From positions 4,526,001-4,590,000 of the forward strand of contig NZ_JAGGMR010000001.1 in NCBI RefSeq assembly GCF_017875645.1: DNA of 64,000 nt, in the 5' to 3' direction. The notes beneath the pieces are model-generated. The model was not told the DNA's origin. It saw only the letters and a program-made list of their open reading frames with translations, and made no database searches. A program made the position numbers and the translations under genes. Shown here piece by piece: positions 8,422 through 16,845 of the stretch (position 1 is the first letter of the stretch; each line of letters starts with the position of its first letter). The stretch is from Nocardia goodfellowii. Its GTDB lineage: Bacteria > Actinomycetota > Actinomycetes > Mycobacteriales > Mycobacteriaceae.

Positions 8422-9657
8422 ATGAGCCTGCTGCGCGGCGTCGACCGGGACGGCAGCGCTGTCCGCGTAGATCGGAGGCGATCCTCCGCGCGCCACCAGT
8501 GCGCGGTGCTGTACTTCCTGTTCTTCGTGATGGGCACCGAGGGCTTCCTGATGCCACCGATTTTGCCGGCCCTCGCCGCGGATCTGGACATCTCCATCGC
8601 ACTGGCGGCGGCGACGTCGACCGCGTTCGTGGTGACCTACGCGGTATTCGGGCCGCCGCTGGGTGTGCTGTCGGATATCAGGCCGAAACGACAACCGGTC
8701 CTGGCCGGCATGGCGCTGTTCGCGATCAGCAATATCGGTGTCGGCTTGGCGCAGAATTTCCCCCAGATGCTGCTCGCGCGCACTCTGATGGGATTCGCCG
8801 CCGCGGTCGCACTCCCGGCCGCGTGGGCGCACCTGTCCGATATCTGCCCGCCGCCGCGCCGGGGACGCGCGATCACCAACGGATTCGCGGTCTACGGTTT
8901 CGGGCAGGTCGTCGGTGTTCCCCTGGGGGCGTTCGCCACCCAGGTGTTCGGATGGCGCTTGCCTTATCTGGCGATCGGCGTCGGGTTCGTGGCGGTGCTC
9001 GGGTGGGCCGTGCGGACGATCGATACCCGCGCGCCGCGCGAGACCGCGGTCCGCTGGTCGAATATGGTGCGGCCGTTGGCCGTTCCGGTGGTGTGCCTGG
9101 CACTGGCCGCGACTTTCGCCGTGCAGGCCGGGCGGCTCGGCGCGTTCACCTACGTCGGTGCGCTGCTGGAGTCACGCTTCGGTTTCGACGTGGCCGCGCG
9201 CGGGCTCGTCGGCGCCCTTGTCGGCGTCACCGTCATCGTGGGATCGTTGCTCAGCGGCGCCCTGGTCGACCGGCAGCGCCGCGGTGGCCACCACGAGGGC
9301 TGGATCACCGTGGCCGGCGCACTGTTCTTCGCCGCCGCGGTCGCTCTCGCGGCCGGCACCACGACGCTCTGGATATTCGTGCTCGCCTTGACGATGTGGT
9401 GTCTCGCCGGCGGTCTCAGTTACTCGGCGCAACAGGCCTATCTCGCGGACGTCCGCCCCGCCGCCCGCACCACCGTGGTGGCCTGGCACAGCACCGTGAT
9501 GAATGTCGGACACGCGGCGGGCAACACCGCCCTCGGCAGCGTCGCGATCGGCGGCACCGCCTTCGCCGCGATCGCCGCGGGTTTCGGCGTACTGGGCGCG
9601 GCCCTCGCGGTCGCGGTCGTGCTGCTGCACCGCCTCCGGCGACCCGGCGATCGTTAA
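8422..9657 (+). CDS. MFS transporter, candidate product exporter
   Basis: A 411-residue membrane protein with about 12 hydrophobic segments. LYFLFFVMGTEGF opens the first helix and LGVLSDIRPKRQPVL is the loop 2-3 motif of drug:H+ antiporter-type major facilitator proteins. It begins 8 nt after the LLM gene and ends the operon that starts at 1379, so it is a natural exporter or self-resistance pump for the pathway product. Import of a precursor is the alternative. Confidence 0.9.
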   Translation: MSLLRGVDRDGSAVRVDRRRSSARHQCAVLYFLFFVMGTEGFLMPPILPALAADLDISIALAAATSTAFVVTYAVFGPPLGVLSDIRPKRQPVLAGMALFAISNIGVGLAQNFPQMLLARTLMGFAAAVALPAAWAHLSDICPPPRRGRAITNGFAVYGFGQVVGVPLGAFATQVFGWRLPYLAIGVGFVAVLGWAVRTIDTRAPRETAVRWSNMVRPLAVPVVCLALAATFAVQAGRLGAFTYVGALLESRFGFDVAARGLVGALVGVTVIVGSLLSGALVDRQRRGGHHEGWITVAGALFFAAAVALAAGTTTLWIFVLALTMWCLAGGLSYSAQQAYLADVRPAARTTVVAWHSTVMNVGHAAGNTALGSVAIGGTAFAAIAAGFGVLGAALAVAVVLLHRLRRPGDR

Positions 9658-9779
9658 CCCGATATTCGCGCAGTTCCGAAGTGCGGGCTAAATCCCGCGA
9701 TATGAGCCGTTCGAACCCTACGCTGACGATATGTAGCAATTGTCCAGGCAGTTCGGCTTTACGAGAGAGGAACTTGCAT

Positions 9780-10193
9780 ATGTCCCACTCCGCACCCGAA
9801 CCCGAGTATCCGACGCGGCAGGCGATCGCCATGGGTACCTCCATCGGCGCCGCGATCCTGCTGTTCACTGTCGGTTTGCTCAATCTGCTCCAGGGCATTT
9901 CCGCCGTGGCCGAGGACAATGTCTTCGTCGTCGGCCCGGAGTACGCCTACAAGTTCGATCTCACGACGTGGGGCTGGATTCACGTCGTGGTCGGGATTCT
10001 GCTGCTCGTCTGCTCTTTCGGGCTCGCGACCGGAACGACCTGGGGCAAGGTCGCCGCGATCACGCTCGCGGCGGTCTCGATCGTGACGAACTTCCTCGCC
10101 CTGCCCTACTATCCGGCCTGGTCGATCCTGATCATCGCACTGGATGTGGTCGTCATCTGGGCGGTCAGCACCTGGATGACAGCGACCGAGTGA
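9780..10193 (+). CDS. DUF7144-like four-helix membrane protein
   Basis: A 137-residue integral membrane protein with four predicted helices (for example AILLFTVGLLNLLQGI and IHVVVGILLLVCSFGLATG), matching a widespread uncharacterised actinobacterial family. GAGAGG lies about 13 nt before the ATG. It stands 122 bp from the operon on its left. Its 3' end overlaps the convergent MFS gene by 29 bp. Function unknown. Confidence 0.8.
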   Translation: MSHSAPEPEYPTRQAIAMGTSIGAAILLFTVGLLNLLQGISAVAEDNVFVVGPEYAYKFDLTTWGWIHVVVGILLLVCSFGLATGTTWGKVAAITLAAVSIVTNFLALPYYPAWSILIIALDVVVIWAVSTWMTATE

Positions 10194-11412
10194 CCGGGCC
10201 GACTCGCTGAGTCGCGCGAATGATCGCCGCGGCGGCCGCCATGGCCGCCGCGGCGATCAGCGCGGTAGCCGTCCAGCCGAACCAGTCGACCGCGGCCGCG
10301 CCGAATGCGGTGCCGAGGCTGCCGCCGACGAAGTAGACCAGCATGTAGGCGCTGTTGAACCGTGCTGGAGCCGCCGGATCGATCGCCAGCACCGTGCTCT
10401 GATTCGCGACCTGCGCGGCGAAGAGGCCCGCGTCGAAGAGCGCGAGACAGCACAGTGTGACCGGAGTGCTGCCGAGCGCGCAGGCGGCGACGATCGCGGA
10501 CGCGCCCGCCAGCCCGAGTCCGAGCAGGATGACGCGCCGGGCTCCCACCCGATCGGTCCACGTCCCGGCGATCTGCGTCGCCAGCAGCCCCGAGAGTCCG
10601 GCCAGGGCGTACAGGCCGATGCGCTCGGCCGAGTACGAGAACGGCGGTTCGGCGAGTGCGACCGCGAGCCCCGCCCACACGGCGCAGAACGCGAAGAACC
10701 ACAAGGCTCCCGCACAAGCCGCGACCCGAAGAGCGCTATGGCGCATCAGCAATTGGGGCAGCGAGCGCAGGGTCGCGAGGTAACCGCGCGCGGTCGTACC
10801 CCGACTGGCCGGTAGCGCTACCAGGCACCATCCGCCGATCACCGCACTGGCGGCGGCGAAGACCACAAGCATGCCACGCCAGCCGATCTCGTCGGACAGC
10901 CAACCGCCGATGATCCGTCCGGCGAGGATCCCCACCGAGATCCCGGCGGTCACGAGACCCAGCGTTCGCGCGCGGCGATCCGGATGCGCGAGCCGGCCCG
11001 CGACCGAGCTGAGCCCCGCGCCGACGGCCGAACAGGCGCCGATCACGGCGGTGATCAGCCCCAACTGCCACACGCCGCCGATCGCGGCGCTCGACGCCAA
11101 AGCGATTGCCAGCACCGCGAATTGGGCGGCGAGCACCCGATCCGGCGCGAACCGGTCGACCAGCGGGACCAGCAGTCCCAGCCCTGCCATGTACCCGATC
11201 GGCCCGCAGGCGAGCGCGAACCCCACCGCCGTGACCTGTACACCCAGCGTGTCCGCCACATCGGCGATCGCGGGCTGCAAGCAGTAGGTCGTCGAGGTGC
11301 CGAGCGTGGCCGCGAGCGCCATGAAAAGCACGACGGGTCCCCGCAATCGCGGGGCGGCGGGGGTAGCGAGATCAGCGTTCATATCGGTCGACGGTACGAA
11401 TCGCCTGCCCAT
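10165..11412 (-). CDS. MFS transporter
   Basis: A 415-residue (or 405-residue, if the ATG at 11382 is used) 12-helix transporter. GWRGMLVVFAAASAVIGGW and LVPLVDRFAPDRVL are typical major-facilitator loops. Neither start has a clear ribosome-binding site; the second ATG gives a more normal short N-terminus (MNADLATPAAPRLRGP). The C-terminal alanine run is encoded by a 16-bp perfect inverted repeat. It overlaps the convergent DUF7144-like gene. Substrate unknown; efflux of a small molecule is most likely. Confidence 0.88.
   Translation of the reverse strand: MGRRFVPSTDMNADLATPAAPRLRGPVVLFMALAATLGTSTTYCLQPAIADVADTLGVQVTAVGFALACGPIGYMAGLGLLVPLVDRFAPDRVLAAQFAVLAIALASSAAIGGVWQLGLITAVIGACSAVGAGLSSVAGRLAHPDRRARTLGLVTAGISVGILAGRIIGGWLSDEIGWRGMLVVFAAASAVIGGWCLVALPASRGTTARGYLATLRSLPQLLMRHSALRVAACAGALWFFAFCAVWAGLAVALAEPPFSYSAERIGLYALAGLSGLLATQIAGTWTDRVGARRVILLGLGLAGASAIVAACALGSTPVTLCCLALFDAGLFAAQVANQSTVLAIDPAAPARFNSAYMLVYFVGGSLGTAFGAAAVDWFGWTATALIAAAAMAAAAAIIRATQRVGPVTRSLSSRC
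10222..10258 (+). terminator. Strong hairpin embedded in the 3' end of the convergent MFS gene
   Basis: GATCGCCGCGGCGGCC (10222-10237) and its perfect complement (10243-10258) enclose the 5-base loop GCCAT. It lies 29 bp after the DUF7144-like stop, so it could terminate that transcript. It is at the same time coding sequence for the alanine run of the antisense MFS gene. There is no U-tract, so intrinsic termination is uncertain. Confidence 0.5.
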
Positions 11413-11445
11413 GGTGCTGGCGGGATCTCGACCTCGCCGTAGGCG

Positions 11446-12417
11446 CTAGCGGTGAATGGCACCGCCCGTCAGCACCAGCGGTGCCGCGGTGCCGCCGCGC
11501 ACCTCGGCGATGATCTCGGCGGCGATCGAGACGGCCGTCTCCGCCGGTGTCCGTCCGCCCAGATCGAGTCCGATGGGTGAGCGCAACCGCGCCAATTCGC
11601 GATCGGTCAGGCCGCTTTCGCGCAGGAGGCGCAGTCGTTCGGCATGGGTGCGGCGCGATCCCATCGCGCCCACATAGCCGACCGGCAGCCGCAGTGCGAC
11701 CTCCAGCAACGGCAGGTCGAATTTGGCGTCGTGGGTCAGGACGCACACCACCGTTCTGGCGTCGACGGTGAGTGAACGCAGATACCGGTCCGGCCAGTCC
11801 ACGACGACCTCGTGCGCCTCGGGAAAGCGGTCCGCCGTCGTGAACACCGGGCGGGCATCGCAGACGGTGACCCGGTAGCCCAGGAACCGGCCCATCGCGG
11901 CGAGTGCCGCGGCGTAGTCGATCGCCCCGAAGATCAGCAGCCGCGGCGGCGAACTGTAGCACTCCATGAATTCCGCAGTGCGCAAACCGGTTTCACTCAT
12001 GGGCTCGCCCGGGATGACGGTCGTGCGAACGGCGGAGCCGAGCGACCGCACCACCGTCACCGGCTCCCCGCGAGTGAGCGCGGAGAGGGCGGGCTCCAGT
12101 GCCGCGCCCGGCGCGGGATGCACGAATATCTCGACCTCGCCGCCGCAGGTCAACCCGACAGCGAACGCGTCGTCGTCGCTGTAGCCGAAGCGCTGTCGCA
12201 CCGCGCGCCCGGAGTCCAGCGCCTCCAGGCACAACTGGTGTACGGCCGCCTCCACGCAGCCACCCGAGACGCTGCCCGCCACCCGGCCGTCCGCCGACAC
12301 CGCCATCGCCGCGCCCGGCGGCCGGGGCGCGCTGCCACTCGTGCCGATCACCGTCGCCAGCGCGTATTCCACGCCGCCGCAATGCCATTCGAGCAGCTGA
12401 TGCGCGATATCACGCAC
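11446..12417 (-). CDS. xdhC: XdhC/CoxI-family molybdenum hydroxylase maturation factor
   Basis: A 323-residue protein with the N-terminal XdhC/CoxI domain (LATVIGTSGSAPRPPGAAMAV, then GSVSGGCVEAAVH) and a C-terminal Rossmann-like XdhC domain (LLIFGAIDYAAALAAMGRFLG, YVGAMGSRRTHAERLRLL). XdhC inserts sulfurated molybdenum cofactor into xanthine-dehydrogenase-type enzymes. It is the last gene of the reverse operon with the 2Fe-2S and FAD subunits, 12 bp downstream of the former, which supports a role in maturing the hydroxylase whose large subunit is at 24537. Confidence 0.92.
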   Translation of the reverse strand: MRDIAHQLLEWHCGGVEYALATVIGTSGSAPRPPGAAMAVSADGRVAGSVSGGCVEAAVHQLCLEALDSGRAVRQRFGYSDDDAFAVGLTCGGEVEIFVHPAPGAALEPALSALTRGEPVTVVRSLGSAVRTTVIPGEPMSETGLRTAEFMECYSSPPRLLIFGAIDYAAALAAMGRFLGYRVTVCDARPVFTTADRFPEAHEVVVDWPDRYLRSLTVDARTVVCVLTHDAKFDLPLLEVALRLPVGYVGAMGSRRTHAERLRLLRESGLTDRELARLRSPIGLDLGGRTPAETAVSIAAEIIAEVRGGTAAPLVLTGGAIHR

Positions 12418-12429
12418 GAGATGACCCGA

Positions 12430-12900
12430 TCACCGCGCGGCCTTTCGCTGGGCCGCCAACCGCACCGCGTCGAGGATCTTCTCGTATCCGGTGCAGCGGC
12501 AGAGGTTCCCGGCCAGCGCCTCCCGGATTTCGACATCCGAGGGTTCCGGATTCCGGTCGATCAGGTCACTGGCCTGCACAATGAGACCCGGTGTGCAGAA
12601 GCCACATTGGACCGCCCCGGCCTCGACGAAAGCCTGCTGCATCGGATCCAGCCGGCCGCCCTCGGCCAGACCTTCGACGGTCCGCACCGAGCGACCCTCG
12701 ACCTGCCCGGCCGCCACCAAGCACGCGCAAGCCGTGGTGCCGTCCAGATAGACGGTGCAGGAACCGCATTCGCCTTGCTCACAGGCATTCTTGGAGCCGG
12801 GCAGACCCATCCGCTCGCGCAGGATGTAGAGCAGACTCTCGCCCGGCCACACATCGTCGACGGTCACGGGTTCGCCGTTGACAGTGAAGGTGACACGCAT
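12430..12900 (-). CDS. 2Fe-2S subunit of a xanthine-dehydrogenase-type hydroxylase
   Basis: A 156-residue protein with two [2Fe-2S] sites. The N-terminal plant-type cluster is CEQGECGSC plus a later Cys, and the C-terminal helical cluster is CGFCTPG and LCRCTGY. It passes electrons from the Mo centre to FAD. The ATG at 12900 overlaps the stop of the FAD-subunit gene by one base (TGATG). The family is the small subunit of XDH, CO dehydrogenase and nicotinate/quinoline hydroxylases; the exact substrate is set by the large subunit. Confidence 0.95.
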   Translation of the reverse strand: MRVTFTVNGEPVTVDDVWPGESLLYILRERMGLPGSKNACEQGECGSCTVYLDGTTACACLVAAGQVEGRSVRTVEGLAEGGRLDPMQQAFVEAGAVQCGFCTPGLIVQASDLIDRNPEPSDVEIREALAGNLCRCTGYEKILDAVRLAAQRKAAR

Positions 12901-13778
12901 CAGGCCGCCTTCCTTTCGCTCGCATAGTCTTTCCAGGCCCAGGCGAGAGTTCGCCGGGCCAGCACCGCCAAGGCGTGCCGGCGGTATCCGGCGGTGCCGC
13001 GCACGTCGTCGATGGGTGCGGCCGCCTCCGCGACCAGCTCCCCGAAACGAGTGACGACGGCGGGCCGGAGCTCGGCGCGGCTTTCCCACCATCCACCGGC
13101 GGTCAATTCCGCGCCCAGGAACTGCTCGGCCGCGATCGCCCGGCGCGGTGTGGGTGCCGCCGAACCGAATCCGGTACCCACCGCCCGCCGCTCGGGGTGC
13201 AGCGACAGCGCGAACGCGGCCACGGAGATGACCATGGCGTTCCTGGTGCCGATTTTGGCGAACTGCTGCGGCCCGGTCGCGGGCCGCACCCGGAACGCGC
13301 CGATGAGTTCGTCGGCCGCCAGGGCGTTGCGTTTGACCCCGACATAGAAGTCGGTGATCGGGATATCACGCACACCCCGGACCGAATGTGCCTCTACGAC
13401 AGCATCATCGGCGAGCAGCGACGGATGCGCGTCACCGGCGGGGGAAGCCGCGCCCAGATTGCCGCCGACGGTGCCGCGGTTGCGGATCTGCGGTGAGCCG
13501 ACGGTGCGCGCGGCCATCGCCAAACCCGGTAGGACATCGCCGAGTTCGGTGATCAGACGGGTGTAGCTGACACCCGCGCCGATGCGGAGCGCACCGTCGT
13601 CGCAGGCCCATTCCGTGAGCTCGCCCACGCGAGTCAGGTCCAGCAGCAAGGCCGGACGTTTGACGTCGAAGTTGAGCTCGACCATCACGTCGGTACCCCC
13701 GGCGATCGGAACCGCCTCGGGATAGGCGGCTTTCGCCGCCAGCGCTTCGGCCCATGAGCCGGGTCGCAAGAATTCCAT
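12900..13778 (-). CDS. FAD-binding subunit of a xanthine-dehydrogenase-type hydroxylase
   Basis: A 292-residue medium subunit. PIAGGTDVMVELNF (about residue 30) and the diagnostic RNRGTVGGNLGAASPAGD segment bind FAD. The ATG at 13778 is chosen over an upstream in-frame start at 13913 because CAGGAG precedes it by 8 nt. It is co-transcribed with the 2Fe-2S subunit and xdhC, but the molybdopterin subunit is missing from this operon and is presumably supplied from 24537. Confidence 0.93.
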   Translation of the reverse strand: MEFLRPGSWAEALAAKAAYPEAVPIAGGTDVMVELNFDVKRPALLLDLTRVGELTEWACDDGALRIGAGVSYTRLITELGDVLPGLAMAARTVGSPQIRNRGTVGGNLGAASPAGDAHPSLLADDAVVEAHSVRGVRDIPITDFYVGVKRNALAADELIGAFRVRPATGPQQFAKIGTRNAMVISVAAFALSLHPERRAVGTGFGSAAPTPRRAIAAEQFLGAELTAGGWWESRAELRPAVVTRFGELVAEAAAPIDDVRGTAGYRRHALAVLARRTLAWAWKDYASERKAA

Positions 13779-13813
13779 ATCGGAGCACTCCTGTGCGTTG
13801 AGGTGAGTCGCCG

Positions 13814-14800
13814 TCACCCGGCGAGGCAGGACCGCAGGCCGCGGGTCAGTTCGGCGCGATCCAGCTCGCGCCCGATGAAAACGACCTTGCCGGAACGGTT
13901 TTCGCCCTGCCACGGCGCGGACGGCCGAATCTCGAACATGCTGTGGATGCCCTGCAGCACGAATCGGCGGCTGTCGTCGGCGACCGCGAACAAACCCTTG
14001 ATCCGGAACACGTCGCCGCCCCGCTCGGCCAGGTGGGCGCTGAGCCAGGACTCCAGCGCACGCTGGTCGAAACCACCGTCGAGTTCGATCCCGACCGAGG
14101 TCAGGCTCGGGTCGTGCTGATGGTTGTCCTCGTCGAGCCAGTGCGGGTCACCCGCCATGGTCCGCGCCATATCGAAGGCGCCGATGCCCAGCACATCACC
14201 GAGATCGATCGCCGCGTACTGCGAGGTGATGATGTCTGCGGTCGCGTTGATCGCCCGCACCGCCGCCTGGACCTCGTGCACGGTGTCGGCGTCGACCAGG
14301 TCCACCTTGTTGATGATGATCCGGTCCGCGAAGGCGATCTGATCGACCACCTGATGGCCCACGCCGTCGGCACCCACCTCGGCGAGATGGCCGCGGACAT
14401 GTTTGGCGTCGACCAAGGTGACGATGGCGTCCAGCGCGAAGTTCGCGGCGATCTCCTCGTCCACGAAGAAGGTCTGGGCGACCGGATTCGGGTCGGCGAG
14501 CCCGCTGGTCTCGATCAGGATGCGATCGAAGCGGTCACTGCGCGCCAGCAGCGAACGCAGAATCTCGATCAGGTCGGTGCGCGCCGTACAGCACAGGCAG
14601 CACCCGTTGCTCATCTCGATGATCTTCTCGTCCGCGTTCAGCACGAGATCGTTGTCGATGGGTATCTCACCGAATTCGTTCTCGATGACCGCGATTCGGT
14701 GCCCGTGATTGGCGGTCAGGATGTGATTGACCAATGTCGTCTTGCCGGAGCCGAGGAATCCGGTCAGAACTGTCACAGGGATCTTGGCGCTGTCAGACAT
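13814..14800 (-). CDS. CobW/CobP47K-family metal-trafficking GTPase
   Basis: A 328-residue G3E-family GTPase: P-loop GFLGSGKTT near residue 13, the GCCLCC metal-binding CxCC motif at about residue 68, the switch/G3 region ETSGLADP and the NKVD specificity motif. COG0523 proteins deliver metals to metalloenzymes. AAGGAG 7 nt before the ATG at 14800 fixes the start. It overlaps the UbiD gene by 8 nt, so it is probably a dedicated metallochaperone for an enzyme of this island; the amidohydrolases need Zn or Fe and UbiD needs Mn, and which one it serves is unknown. Confidence 0.92.
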   Translation of the reverse strand: MSDSAKIPVTVLTGFLGSGKTTLVNHILTANHGHRIAVIENEFGEIPIDNDLVLNADEKIIEMSNGCCLCCTARTDLIEILRSLLARSDRFDRILIETSGLADPNPVAQTFFVDEEIAANFALDAIVTLVDAKHVRGHLAEVGADGVGHQVVDQIAFADRIIINKVDLVDADTVHEVQAAVRAINATADIITSQYAAIDLGDVLGIGAFDMARTMAGDPHWLDEDNHQHDPSLTSVGIELDGGFDQRALESWLSAHLAERGGDVFRIKGLFAVADDSRRFVLQGIHSMFEIRPSAPWQGENRSGKVVFIGRELDRAELTRGLRSCLAG

Positions 14801-16196
14801 GGGTATCTCCTTGTCGGTTGAGGGAATTGAGGATCGTTCGCGCCTGGGCGAGCGCGTCGGGCGAGATCTCGATCCGCTTGCCGTCGAAGCCGGGGCCCCG
14901 GGTCGCGTCGAGGCCCAGCCGGGAGGTGGTTCCGTCGCTGGTCGAGGACGGATCCAGGGGCGAGCCCGGCAGCCCGTCGACGGTGAGGATGTCGCGGTGC
15001 GGTTGGAAGTGGGTGGCCAGCGCCCAGAGCACCGCGGAGTCGTCGGTGAGGTCGATATCGCTGTCGACCGCGATGACGGTCTTGACGTAGGGATCCCAGC
15101 CGAGCAGGCCCAGCATGATCTGGCGCGCCTGACCGGGCCTGCTCTGCCGCACCGCCACATAGCAGTGGAAATGCGTCCCGGAGGTCGGATAGTGCACCGC
15201 GGTCACATCCGGGAAACGCGATTTGAGCTTCTCCGCCATTTCCGACTCCCGCGGAATCCGGGCGAGATTGAGATGCTCCGCGGTATTGCCGCCCTCGACA
15301 TCGAACAGAATGGGCTGCCGCCGCCGCATGATCGCCGTGACTCGCACCAGATTGTTGGTGGATCGGTTCGAGGAATAGCCGGAGAACTCCCCGAAGGGAC
15401 CCTCCTCGACCCGCGCCGCCGGATCGATCTCGCCTTCCAGCACGAAATCCGACCAGGCCGGAACCCCGATGCCGTGGCGCGGCGTCGCGACGATCTCGAG
15501 CGGCTCACCCAGCAGTCCGCCGGCGATCGCGCGTTCGTCGACCTCGTAACCGACGCGGGCCGAGGCCGCGAGCATGAACAGCGGGTGCCCGCCGATCACC
15601 ATGGCGATCGGCATCGGTCTACCCAGCTCGGCGTATTTCGCGAGCATGCGCCACAGGTCGCCGCGCGAATGCAGGCTGGTCGCCAGCTCGGTGCGCGAGT
15701 GCGCCATCGAGCGGTGATAGCTCAGGTTGCCCACCCCGGTCTCGGGATCCTCCGCGACGATGATGCCGCTGGTGATGTAAGGCGCGCGGTCCGAGGCGAA
15801 ATGGCGCAGCATCGGCACCGTCGCCAGATCCACCTCCGCATCGGTGTCGACGACTTCGAGGATGGGCCCGGAATCCACTCGACGCGGTGCCAGCGGCTGG
15901 GCCGCCCGGGCGGCGTAGGCCTCGTGCAAACCGCTCGGCTCGGTGCCCAGCATGCGGGCGATCCGCTGCCGCGAGGCGAACACATTGCTCACCACCGGGA
16001 CCGCGACACCGTCGACCTTGCGGCAGAACAGCATCTCGTCCCGGCCGCGCGCGGCCAGTTCGTAGATCAGTCCGGTGACGCCTTGATCCGCGGGCACGAC
16101 ATCGCCGACCGTCAGTACGTCCTCGGGATGCGTTGCGAGATAACGCTCCAGAAAGTCGTGCGGGTCCTGCCGCCGGGAGAGGTCGGAGTACGTCAT
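14793..16196 (-). CDS. ubiD: UbiD-family prenylated-FMN decarboxylase
   Basis: A 467-residue UbiD-type decarboxylase. GNLSYHRSM contains R162 of the N-x(4)-R prFMN/metal-binding segment, and EEGPFGEFSGY (264-274) contains the two catalytic glutamates (E265, E270) equivalent to E277/E282 of Fdc1. The family removes or adds CO2 on aromatic or alpha,beta-unsaturated acids using prenylated FMN and Mn. It overlaps the UbiX gene by ATGA, so enzyme and cofactor supply are coupled. Between nucleobase permeases and Mo-hydroxylase genes, an N-heterocyclic carboxylate is a likely substrate (inference). Confidence 0.93.
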   Translation of the reverse strand: MTYSDLSRRQDPHDFLERYLATHPEDVLTVGDVVPADQGVTGLIYELAARGRDEMLFCRKVDGVAVPVVSNVFASRQRIARMLGTEPSGLHEAYAARAAQPLAPRRVDSGPILEVVDTDAEVDLATVPMLRHFASDRAPYITSGIIVAEDPETGVGNLSYHRSMAHSRTELATSLHSRGDLWRMLAKYAELGRPMPIAMVIGGHPLFMLAASARVGYEVDERAIAGGLLGEPLEIVATPRHGIGVPAWSDFVLEGEIDPAARVEEGPFGEFSGYSSNRSTNNLVRVTAIMRRRQPILFDVEGGNTAEHLNLARIPRESEMAEKLKSRFPDVTAVHYPTSGTHFHCYVAVRQSRPGQARQIMLGLLGWDPYVKTVIAVDSDIDLTDDSAVLWALATHFQPHRDILTVDGLPGSPLDPSSTSDGTTSRLGLDATRGPGFDGKRIEISPDALAQARTILNSLNRQGDTHV

Positions 16197-16831
16197 CGGG
16201 CCAGACCTCCGGCTAGTTGGCGCACGCCGGCCGGTCCTTGCCAGCGCGGCGACAGGTCGTGTTCGATGCCGAACTGGTCGAGGATCTTTCCGCTCAGGTG
16301 GGCGAGCAGATCCTCGATGGAGGCCGGCTGCTGATAGAACGCGGGTACCGGCGGCAGTACGATCGCGCCCGCCTCGGTCACCGCCGTCATATTGCGCAGA
16401 TGGACGAGACTCAACGGGGTTTCGCGGGTGACCAGCACCAGGCGGCGCCGTTCCTTGAGGCAGACGTCGGCGGCGCGGGCGAGCAGGTCGTCCGAATAGC
16501 CGTGTGCGACCGCGGCGAGTGTCTTCATCGAGCAGGGGACCACCACCATGCCCATGGTGAGAAAGGACCCGGAGGCGATGCTCGCCGCGATATCGCCGCG
16601 TTGGTGCTGGACATCGGCGAGGCCGCGGAGATCCTCGGGTCGCAGGCCCGCCTCGAGTTCGAGGGTGCGATGCGCCGCGCGGGACACGACCAGGTGGGTC
16701 TCCACGGTTTTCAGGCGTTGCAGGGCGGTGAGCAGATGGATGGCGAGGTGTGGTGCGCTGGCACCGGTGATACCGATGATCAGTCGCGGTCGACCGGATG
16801 CGCGCGCATCGCCGACGGATTCGTATGACAT
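16193..16831 (-). CDS. ubiX: UbiX-family flavin prenyltransferase
   Basis: A 212-residue protein with the full UbiX signature: IIGITGAS at the N-terminus, SGSFLTMGMVVVPCSMKTLA, and RAADVCLKERRRLVLVTRE. UbiX joins dimethylallyl phosphate to FMN to make prFMN for UbiD. Most UbiX proteins are about 190-210 residues, so this one is full length. Its stop overlaps the UbiD start. The ATG at 16831 is preceded by only a weak AGAAAG. Confidence 0.95.
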   Translation of the reverse strand: MSYESVGDARASGRPRLIIGITGASAPHLAIHLLTALQRLKTVETHLVVSRAAHRTLELEAGLRPEDLRGLADVQHQRGDIAASIASGSFLTMGMVVVPCSMKTLAAVAHGYSDDLLARAADVCLKERRRLVLVTRETPLSLVHLRNMTAVTEAGAIVLPPVPAFYQQPASIEDLLAHLSGKILDQFGIEHDLSPRWQGPAGVRQLAGGLAR

Positions 16832-16845
16832 GACGGACTTTCTGG

